A stretch of DNA of 64,000 bases from Membranipora membranacea (taxonomy: Eukaryota > Bryozoa > Gymnolaemata > Cheilostomatida > Membraniporidae): positions 11,346,001 through 11,410,000 of the forward strand of contig OU612073.1 of assembly GCA_914767715.1 (NCBI GenBank). Direction: 5' to 3'. Under the pieces are notes generated by a model. That model was not told the DNA's origin. It saw only the letters and a list, made by a program, of their open reading frames with translations, and ran no database searches. Shown here in pieces: positions 58,001-64,000 of this stretch (positions are counted from its first letter, which is position 1; each line of letters opens with the position of its first letter). Both the position numbers and the translations under genes were made by a program.

Positions 58001-61000
58001 AATCATTAATTATTAATTATGTAATTATTAACTACATATTATTAATGTATAAAAGTTGAAGGTTGAAATTAAAGGTGGAAGAGTTGAATGAAATATAAAA
58101 TTATTGCACTTCTGGGTGAAAAGTTAGAATTCCTTGTTAGGTTGATAAGTTGAATATTAGCTGCAAATTGATGTGCATATTATTTGGTCTATAAGCAGAA
58201 TTGTTTGCAGTACCTGCTTACTACTCATTGTGCAGAGATAATTATCTTTGATGACAGTTGGGAAATAGTAAATGAGCCAATCAAGACAGAAAAAAATGAA
58301 TACGGTTGGCATATTTGTAATTTAAATATGGAATTGATCTCACTTGCTCTCTGATCAAGAATCCGCTTCACCTTCTCCCAGCTTGACAAGCTATCGCCAA
58401 TCACTTCTACTCTTATAATCGGTTTGTTTTCCCATTCAGTAAGCTTTACAGCAATAGCAGAGGCAATCTTGGGCTTAAGTACCATTGTCCAGAGAATGCC
58501 TTTGTTCGTGTGATTAACACTACTTACATCTCTCTTGTCTTTTGGCTGTTGAGCCTAATAAACAAAATTAGACTTAACATTTTTTGGGACCTTGAGGGTT
58601 TAGCAACCATATAATGACATTATGTTTTTTCATAAGGGAAAAAAAAGGAAATCATATCAATCAAACAAAATTAATTATGTTTACTGTCACATACATCGAT
58701 GGCAGCTTCCCATTCATTCGTAAGATTCATGAAAGACACTTCGCAACCAGTTGGGAAAGCATCTTTCAGTCCATAGGTTTCTGATCCAGCCACATCAAGA
58801 TCGCCCCTCCCTATATAGATAAGTTTCAAAGTGCAGTAGTAAGAATTTCAAATTATTTAAATAATATGCTCCATCAATCAATTCTGCTCAAGTGATACAA
58901 TCAGTCAAGTTGGCCGTACTTGCGGCCTGAAGGACACTAGTTAAAACCCTTCATAATGGTTGCTTAATTTGATACATAGGTTATATTTTTGTAGAGGCCG
59001 TCCAATTCATTTAGGCTCAAAAAATATTTTTCTTCGATTTTATAGCACCAGCCATCTCAACACTTTTATTTCACGTGAAACATTTTGCTAATGAAGTTCA
59101 TTCATTCATACAATCAACGATAGCCATCATGTGAGATATCTAGGAAATTTAGTCTGGCTGGGTGAATTAGCTCTATAGGTATGTTTCATAACTTATTTAT
59201 CCAGAAAAGCACCTACCTAGCAAGGTGATTCCTCTGATCAGATGAAACCCGTCAACAAACTTCAGCTCAAGTGTGGATGCCGCATCCATATTGAAGTGAA
59301 ATCCCATTCCGCTCACATCCCATTGGTCAGTGGAAAAAAGACCGGGACGTAGTTGAGAACTCTCCGGTACTGAATGTCCGACAGTCTGACTTGACAGCTG
59401 TATCACCCCACTGCTTTCCATATACACAGGCACTTAAAGAAACAAGATTTGTGTTGCATGTTGAGGTAGATTCATCTTTGCCAGGTTTGTTTTTATCATG
59501 ACCATTTTAAGTACAGGCAAAATACTCTGTGACTTCACGATCCTAATGCAGCATAAAAATCCCCTTTGTCGCTTCAGAAAAAAAGGTTGTTAGAGCTTTA
59601 CAATACAACCCATCACCACAGCAACCACTCATGGCGTTCGGGATGGTGATCATGGCCGTAGGCAGTCGTTAACAACCGCCTACGGCCTCGATCGCCATCC
59701 CCCACGCCATTAAGGGCTGGCTGTGCCTAACAAATACCACCTGAGCTTTAAGGGGCGCATCACATGATAATGATGCAATGGATTTTTAAATGACAAAAGA
59801 CAGTCAAACATGACCTGTAGTGTATGACAAAAAAACGTAAAGAACTTTTTTTAACCTTCGGATTACTAGGGATATTCACAAGAATAATTTTAAACTTAAG
59901 CATTAGAGATATTGATATAGAATTGCAACATGTTTGTTACAGGGTTATCCGTAGGTACCCATATAGTAATGTATAATATGTGTTTAATCAATAAGAAATT
60001 TATTTTGTTGAACCTTAAAAATCAGCAGACATCATTAACATACCTTAGAGTAACAGTGATTCAGCATTGGCAGGGTGCAATCCCAATAAATTGACCCAAA
60101 TACATCTGCTTCCCATATACATGGATCAAGTCATATTTGACAAAGCATTATTTCAGCATGGCACAAACTAGCCAATGTGTTGGCTCTGATTAATGGGTGA
60201 AGAGAAGAAGAGCAAATGACAGGTACTTACAGGAAAGTAACTTCGACCTTTGCATTGCCTAACTTTTGATAAATGAAAATACTTTTTGAGCTGGCTTTGA
60301 TCTGTTTGAGCCAGGTGATCACATCCTAATAGCTCAATTGGTAGAACACCTGCTTAGAGATCCGGTTGTTGTAGGTTTCAAACCACTTCTGGTCACCAAG
60401 TTTTCATCTTATGCAATATCCCACATTCATTATAAGTTAGGTGGTTAGGTACTTTCCTAACCTGGCATTGGCTCTTCTTCTTGCCAACCACCAATCAGAG
60501 CCAACACATTGGATTGGTACAAACCTCTAGTGCAGTGAGCTAGGAATTTAAACCTTTCATGACTTTCGGTAGCATCTAGTCTTATGCGATAAGGTCCAAC
60601 ATCGTAAGCACCATTCTTCCATAGTTCTACACAAGATACAGCTAGGCTCGGATACATTGCTAAAAGTGAATGCACGATCTAGTGAATATGCAATTTGGTC
60701 AATCACCTGTGTACCTCTGGAGACTGATTGCGAGTCAGTGTATGAGTGAGTGTCAAGGTGCTTAAAATTGTGTAAATTAGAAATGTCAATTCATACACAT
60801 GGTAATATTTACTAACTGTAAGAGCAATGATTAATAAAATCCATATATTTTGTCACCCAAAAATGTAATAATAGAAATAGCCTACTGGAATACAATAAGG
60901 TTTGACGAGACATACTCAACCCCTATGCTATATTGAATATTGGTCAAATTCTAATAGCCATCATATATTACTTTGGAGTTGCCCCACCATACATAAATGA

Positions 61001-63732
61001 AGGCAACTCCCATTTTTACATGTAGTTGGAATACAAAGGTTAAATAACATGTCTCAGCCAGAAACCAGTCAGTCATATAACGGCAACCAGATAGTGCAGA
61101 CTACTATCTTATTTCGTACTGAGAGATCATATTATACCTTTGTACCAACTACATATATATATATATATATGTATTATATGTATTATATATATTATTACAT
61201 ATTATGGATCCAAACAAATCAACCAAAAACTTGTAGGACGCTACAACAAAAACAGAAAATAAAAACCGACAGAAAAAACAAAAGAAAAAAAGAAGAAGGC
61301 AAGAATGGGAAAGGGACTCTACTTATGACTGCTTACTGTACAACATATATACTCATGAGGACAGCTAGATTACTCATATGAGGATTATATTACTTGTAGA
61401 GTCACCCAGAAGGCTGGCGGCTAGTAGAGAGGACAATCCACTGATAGCTCTGTACTGAGAAGATCTTGCTTGAGCAAGTCAGACATTTGTAACAGTGATT
61501 TGAGGTGAGCCTGTTCTATCGATTTTATTGCGTTTAGTTGTATTGGTTATTCTAAAACCCCTAGTGTCAGACATAACACCTAGACAAACACTTTGTTAAG
61601 CTCTTTTTTGTTCTTTCATTTTTTTTATTTTTTTTAACACATTTTCACTTTGGAGTATTCAGAAAGTTGAGACAGAGGTGTAGATGTAGGAAGATAACTC
61701 TAACAATACCAGACAGGCTTGCTTGTATTGTGAGATGCTCAAAAGGACAAGTCAGTGAAACAGTTGCTAAAGTCTCACTGGTTCAATACCGGCTCACTTG
61801 AAATAGAAGACCCTACATGTTGGTATAAACATTACTGAATGTCATTATTATGGAACATTTAAATAAAATTTGGATGAGCATTCACGCTGTCACTTATTCA
61901 CTGTGATTTATAGCGCTAACTAGCTTGATGGCATTGCAGACCTATCCGGACACAACCTGCTGACAGTAGAAGACTATTCAGAAAAACTTAAACCACTACT
62001 GCCACTCAGGGAAATGTGTGCTCTTTGAACTATGTGTAGCTCAAAGATAACTAATTTAGGATTTAACCTCATAACTGTCACATAATGAGCAAATAAATTG
62101 AACAAACCTATCATCACATTTAGGGTAAGAAATTAACACTCTAGGTGATGACGTCATTAATGTTCACTAGAAAGGTTGTAACTATGTCACTAGATTCGCT
62201 AGCTGATTAATTTCATACCCTGATTTTGACAATCAGTTTGTGCAAATTACTTGCCCATTAGGTGACAGTTCTGAGATTGCAGCCTCATTGTGTTAGATTC
62301 GAGCTACACATAATTCAATAAGCACACATTTGCCTGTGTGGCAACAGTAGTTTAAGTAGAAGTTGCTTATACTTGGTATATAAGGGAGCATTTATAGTAA
62401 ATTGTGAACTTTATCATTCAGCCAATTGTACACATGAGTGATCTGAACTAATGGATCTTGTTCCGCTATAAAGTGCTTATTTTTTCTTCCTTTTTTTCTT
62501 CTGTTATTGCACTACATGTAAACAATTTTCCTCCAAATAATTTAGATTGCCAAATAAAGTATTTAAAACAAAATGAATGAGCAACATAAATTTGTCTCAG
62601 CCTTAATTATGGTGAGACAATTCCTTGCCTAAAAAGGGCTATTCTACTGAAAATATATTTAAATCTGGTAGCTGATTGGTCGATTTGTTCATAGATTAAA
62701 ATGATGATGTGTGGGTGCCCTAGAGATAGTTGTCTCCCTTTGTATGGCAATTTAACTACGAATAATATTAAAGTCAAATAAAATAAATCAATAAGAAAGA
62801 ACCTACATATATTGAAGGCCCTCGCACTTGTAACCTGTGATGGACACTGTTGGTTGGTCCCTGGATCTGGGCAGGGAGTTCCATAGCACTCAGAAGGACT
62901 TTGAGACATAACAGACTCGTTCACCAAACCTGCAATAGAAAGCAAACAATTTGAATTATTGCAATCTCACTTCAACTCACAAAGATCGCTTCTCGGCCTA
63001 TGGGCTAAGATCAAACTGTCATTGCCAATGGCTGATCAGTGCCTGTTTCAGTGTCTGGCAGCTTGCTGCACACTCACGATTAGGAGGTCCACCATGGCCT
63101 CCCCTCTAGGATGCATTCTAGTCTACTTGTGTCCCTCTTTAGGGGCAGCCCACCCTCTGTTTTGTCGTAAACAGGGGGGGGGGGACTTCAACTCACAATT
63201 CATAATGCTAAGATAACTAAAAATCTAAACAAAAAGATATCCACTTACTTTCTGCACCGCACATGCACGAACTATTTGTAACAAAAGCTGCATATGCGCT
63301 ATCCAGTCCTCTACATTTCTCGATGCACCCATATATATTCACAAGACGAGATGGATTCTTGATATAGCCGGTTGCCGGTACATTCGTTCCTGACTCAATG
63401 TCAGCGATGGATACACAACCCAAGTCACCTGAAACGGATAGCAATCTGTTGGGCTGACTCCAGGATGTGTAGCCAAGAACTTGGCACAATCATTTCACTT
63501 TGATAAAGTAGTTTTATGCTTTCATCTAGACATATTGACATGATAAAATAATTTTTCTCAACAGGTTTCTTTAAAACTTGCGCAATCGTTAAGATGCCTT
63601 GACACTTTGGTACAGATTAATGATAACATACCGACGTGTTTTTCACAGTACAACGTGGGTCCTGCCAACCAGGGTATTTCTTGAGCAAGACTCCCATGAA
63701 ATCCCGCTAGAGCCGCTCCCTCGCTAGATTCC
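43056..63732 (-). CDS. Gene X: paralogous multidomain receptor-like protein, N-terminus beyond window (24 exons seen)
   Basis: Twenty-four exons, starting mid-gene at 63732 and ending at TGA 43056, give 1388 residues in frame; coordinates are in the sub-entries. Order: end of the lectin-like region (EIPWLAGPT), WSC-like segment, fibrinogen-like fragment, F5/8C-like module, Cys-bearing segment, seven sushi-like repeats, a divergent CCP, the membrane-proximal CCP, an additional Cys module, a membrane helix and a long tail in two exons. Many exons have exactly the length and phase of gene Y counterparts (123, 135, 216, 156, 210 and 213 bp), so X and Y arose by tandem duplication. The first in-window exon fuses what is split over gene Y exons 9 and 10. 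Unlike Y, X has the extra Cys module at 49809-49378 and a tail exon at 44060-43827. The 5' exons should lie beyond base 64000. Confidence 0.8.
44934..45151. repeat. Short element with inverted ends GAGAGGCAATTCGGTAAATG
   Basis: The left end (44934-44957, GAGAGGCA, then TCGGTAAATGTCC) and right end (45129-45151, GGACATTTACC, then TGCCTCTC) are near reverse complements. The same motif recurs at about 48004-48025 and 48225-48247, the latter fused to a tRNA-like segment. It looks like the tail of a SINE or a small MITE family confined here to one gene X intron. Confidence 0.5.
45287..46110 (+). repeat. 69-bp minisatellite flanking a GC-rich island
   Basis: The unit starting caggaagacagacagtttac repeats with a 69-bp period about four times from 45324 and about twice more from 45970. 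A shared leader (gcccgaaaggtacaat) precedes both blocks at 45287 and 45937. Between them, about 45660-45930 is much more GC-rich than its surroundings. Since 69 is divisible by 3, the repeats keep a frame open ([18 protein letters not shown]) antisense to gene X. No gene signals accompany it. A relic of rDNA spacer or of foreign DNA is possible; I cannot identify the source. Confidence 0.8.
46219..46545 (+). repeat. Octamer satellite (GAGCGAAC)n with GATCGAGC variants
   Basis: About 300 bp of gcgaacga units, with scattered gcgatcga units and edges decaying to aagcaaac and aactaaca. Because 8 and 3 share no factor, every frame stays open with an eight-residue period, which explains the long Arg/Ser/Glu-type open frames on both strands. 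They are not genes. Confidence 0.93.
46890..47060. repeat. GC-rich hairpin-forming insert
   Basis: About 160 bp, markedly GC-rich, with local inverted repeats (accacaacgtggt; gggtgctttg with caaagcaccc nearby; gggggg near ccccc). It lies in the gene X intron and is unlike its surroundings. Identity unknown; a SINE head or other insert is possible. Confidence 0.45.
47145..47255. repeat. Imperfect inverted repeat
   Basis: GGGCCCCTGGGACTCTTACA, then CATGCC, near 47150-47180 pairs with GGCATGTAAGTCCCAGGGCCCC near 47225-47247. A foldback insert within the gene X helix intron. Confidence 0.6.
48225..48332 (-). repeat. tRNA-derived SINE head joined to the GAGAGGCAATTCGG motif
   Basis: On the minus strand, GCAGCGGTGTAGATGAGTGG (A-box-like) is followed by GAGTTCAAATCCCGACC (B-box-like), then CCGAGAGGCAATTCGGTAAA. 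This ties the interspersed GAGAGGCAATTCGG motif to a tRNA-derived SINE. It does not fold as a standard tRNA. Confidence 0.5.
49378..49809 (-). other. Gene X exons: additional membrane-proximal Cys module
   Basis: Exons 49809-49671 and 49484-49378, joined in phase 2. Four Cys in the order [27 protein letters not shown] and GPCYN, a plausible CCP split over two exons. No equivalent was found in gene Y between its CCP and helix exons. Confidence 0.68.
50130..51020 (-). other. Gene X exons: divergent CCP and membrane-proximal CCP
   Basis: Exon 51020-50814 ([45 protein letters not shown]) has four Cys and a Trp in CCP order and has no direct counterpart in gene Y. Exon 50342-50130 ([44 protein letters not shown]) matches gene Y exon 27 in length and sequence. 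Confidence 0.75.
51055..51300. repeat. Interspersed repeat beginning CCCGTAGTTCAAGGGGAGGC
   Basis: One end reads cccgtagttcaaggggaggc and the other AAACTACGGCCCTGTA, short inverted termini. A related start (cccatagttctaggggaggc) is at 44777-44797. Probably a non-autonomous element in gene X introns. Confidence 0.4.
52050..52125 (-). pseudogene. Relic sushi exon (3' half), third example
   Basis: The minus strand reads [20 protein letters not shown] and then AAT where the Cys4 codon is expected, with a good GTGAGT donor still present. The conserved Trp is also lost. No 5' half is visible. It lies between the sixth and seventh functional sushi exons of gene X. Confidence 0.6.
53775..53865 (-). 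pseudogene. Relic sushi exon (3' half), second copy
   Basis: Same relic as at 55035-55125, about 1261 bp away and therefore carried along in the tandem duplication. Here the Cys4 codon reads TGG. The two relics differ at this codon, showing decay after or around the duplication. Confidence 0.7.
55035..55125 (-). pseudogene. Relic sushi exon (3' half) in gene X intron
   Basis: The minus strand reads [20 protein letters not shown] and then GAT TGA ATC before a donor-like GTGACT, where functional exons have GAT TGT ATC. The Cys4 codon has become a stop, and the 5' half with Cys1 and Cys2 is missing. This is a dead exon from an older duplication. Confidence 0.7.
56285..57917 (-). other. Gene X exons: Cys-bearing stalk segment
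   Basis: Exons 57917-57762 ([20 protein letters not shown]) and 56443-56285 ([20 protein letters not shown], then [14 protein letters not shown]), homologues of gene Y exons 17 and 18. The intron between them contains a TTAA-flanked foldback element at 57092-57724. Confidence 0.7.
57092..57724. mobile_element. TTAA-flanked foldback element with about 110-bp arms
   Basis: TTAA at 57092-57095 and 57721-57724 flank ends AGATTGTGGGTATTGTGGGG and the reverse complement of ccccaaatatccacaatat. The arms continue inward (tatatctaacctaatacat; ttcaaatctctgtgacc; aataatgacctgaaacaga) to about 57240 and from about 57565. The middle encodes an open minus-strand stretch ([20 protein letters not shown]) with no recognised domain, perhaps a captured fragment. 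A C run sits in the right arm at about 57686. It lies in a gene X intron. Confidence 0.72.
59628..59722. repeat. GC-rich foldback of about 95 bp
   Basis: GGCGTTCGGGATGGTGATCA, GGCCGTAGGC, a short loop (cagtcgttaacaa), then CCGCCTACGGCC and ATCGCCATCCCCCACGCC form a long imperfect hairpin. It lies in the gene X intron between the fibrinogen-like and F5/8C-like exons. Confidence 0.65.
60317..60402 (+). repeat. tRNA-like sequence, probably SINE-derived
   Basis: TAGCTCAATTGGTAGAACAC (A box), then GGTTTCAAACC (B box) at tRNA spacing, with ggtgatca and tggtcacc able to pair around it. The anticodon stem pairs poorly (CCTGC against TCCGG), so a functional tRNA gene is unlikely. It lies in a gene X intron, antisense to the gene. 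Confidence 0.5.
62807..63732 (-). other. Gene X exons: lectin-like end and WSC-like segment
   Basis: Exons 63732-63632, 63428-63249 and 62929-62807. The first contains [16 protein letters not shown]. The second contains [14 protein letters not shown], then [10 protein letters not shown] and SSCMCGAE. The third contains [18 protein letters not shown]. They correspond to gene Y exons 9/10, 11 and 12. An upstream exon ending in phase 2 is required, so the gene continues past the window. Confidence 0.75.
62985..63183 (+). repeat. SINE-like element with a U2 snRNA 5' head
   Basis: 62985-63014 reads atcgcttctcggcctatggg followed by ctaagatcaa, nearly the first 30 nt of U2 snRNA (with cctatggg instead of ccttttgg). 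Similarity stops before the branch-point-recognition region, and the rest (CAGCTTGCTGCACACTC, CCCTCTAGGATGCATTC, CTTTAGGGGCAGCCCACC) recurs at 27885-28045. It ends in a G-rich run. It is not a functional U2 gene because the Sm site and downstream stems are absent. It lies in a gene X intron, antisense. Confidence 0.7.
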
Positions 63733-64000
63733 CTAGAAAGAGTATAGTTTTAATTTAAAAAGTGATTGGTTTGGAATAAAAAGCATCAGAAAGAAAAAAA
63801 AAAGAAGATTTTGATTTCTGATGATTTAAGGAATAAGCTGAAAAGTAAACTCAAAGCATTTGGCCAGTCAGTTCCGATCACCAATAGAAAGATTAACAGT
63901 TTTGCTTTGATAACTGTGTATGACCAGATTGCTTGCTTTTATCTGCCAGGTGATTGGTGCTGCAGGAGTTGAGGGTTTGGGTCCCGCTTGGGGAGTTTTC

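Larger units (their letters stand above)
58344..60659 (-). other. Gene X exons: fibrinogen-like fragment and F5/8C-like module
   Basis: Exons 60659-60525 ([20 protein letters not shown]), 59432-59217 ([15 protein letters not shown]), 58810-58695 ([16 protein letters not shown]) and 58554-58344 ([20 protein letters not shown], then VEVIGD). They correspond to gene Y exons 13-16; the last is 30 bp longer than in Y because of an insertion near its start. Confidence 0.7.

Noticed and set aside
60317-60402. tRNA gene
   Set aside because: A and B boxes are present, but the anticodon stem is mispaired; SINE origin is more likely.
61049-61381. Plus-strand open frame with a Lys-rich end
   Set aside because: AT-microsatellite and A-rich sequence within a gene X intron region; no domain or splice evidence.
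62985-63014. Functional U2 snRNA gene
   Set aside because: Only about 30 nt match; the branch-point-recognition sequence, Sm site and 3' stems are absent.
1-64000. CRISPR array, bacterial operon or prophage
   Set aside because: Introns, module structure and repeats are eukaryotic; the tandem repeats lack the spacer pattern of CRISPR.

Overview
The window is eukaryotic nuclear DNA from an AT-rich invertebrate animal genome. The evidence is many short GT-AG introns, single-pass membrane proteins built from extracellular modules, a non-LTR retrotransposon, TTAA-flanked foldback elements and snRNA/tRNA-like SINEs. Nothing seen fixes the phylum (tunicate, sponge, cnidarian or another invertebrate all remain possible), so no species is named. 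Gene models were built by hand from splice sites; exon lengths and phases add up to an open frame in every model given.

Left part, plus strand (0.6-6.5 kb): two tandem paralogues, each with four exons encoding a signal peptide, a six-cysteine ectodomain ending in a Ser/Arg/Gly/Tyr-rich tract, one membrane helix and a Pro/Tyr-rich cytoplasmic tail, broadly Shisa-like in layout. Next, on the minus strand (7.4-17.9 kb), are two tandem eight-exon aldose 1-epimerase (galactose mutarotase) genes with matching exon boundaries. Copy A (7367-13104) keeps the catalytic residues but has two alternative sixth exons that cannot be used together; one has Asp and the other Asn at a conserved active-site position. 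Copy B (14122-17932) has Tyr in place of the catalytic Glu and may be a pseudoenzyme. A frameshifted LINE lies in the last intron of copy A.

Right part, minus strand (19.2 kb to beyond the end): two tandem paralogous genes for very large type I membrane proteins. Gene Y (19206-41578) appears complete: 30 exons, 1672 residues, with signal peptide, C-type-lectin-like domain, WSC domain, a second lectin-like region, a WSC-like segment, a fibrinogen-like fragment, an F5/8C (discoidin)-like module, eight sushi-like repeats, a membrane-proximal CCP, one membrane helix and an acidic Pro-rich tail. Gene X (43056 to past 63732) is a paralogue whose 24 3'-most exons are in the window; it has its own sushi repeats, an extra Cys-rich module before the membrane and a longer tail. 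In both genes the sushi region has grown by local tandem duplication (a 1780-bp two-exon unit in Y, a 1261-bp two-exon unit in X), in Y so recently that introns are nearly identical. The architecture suggests a surface recognition or adhesion receptor family, which is an inference.

Introns and spacers hold most of the mobile and repetitive DNA: a 139-bp perfect palindrome beside a 50-bp-arm inverted repeat, three TTAA-flanked foldback elements, a SINE family whose head matches the 5' end of U2 snRNA, tRNA-derived SINEs, a 69-bp minisatellite with a GC-rich island, and octamer and decamer arrays.
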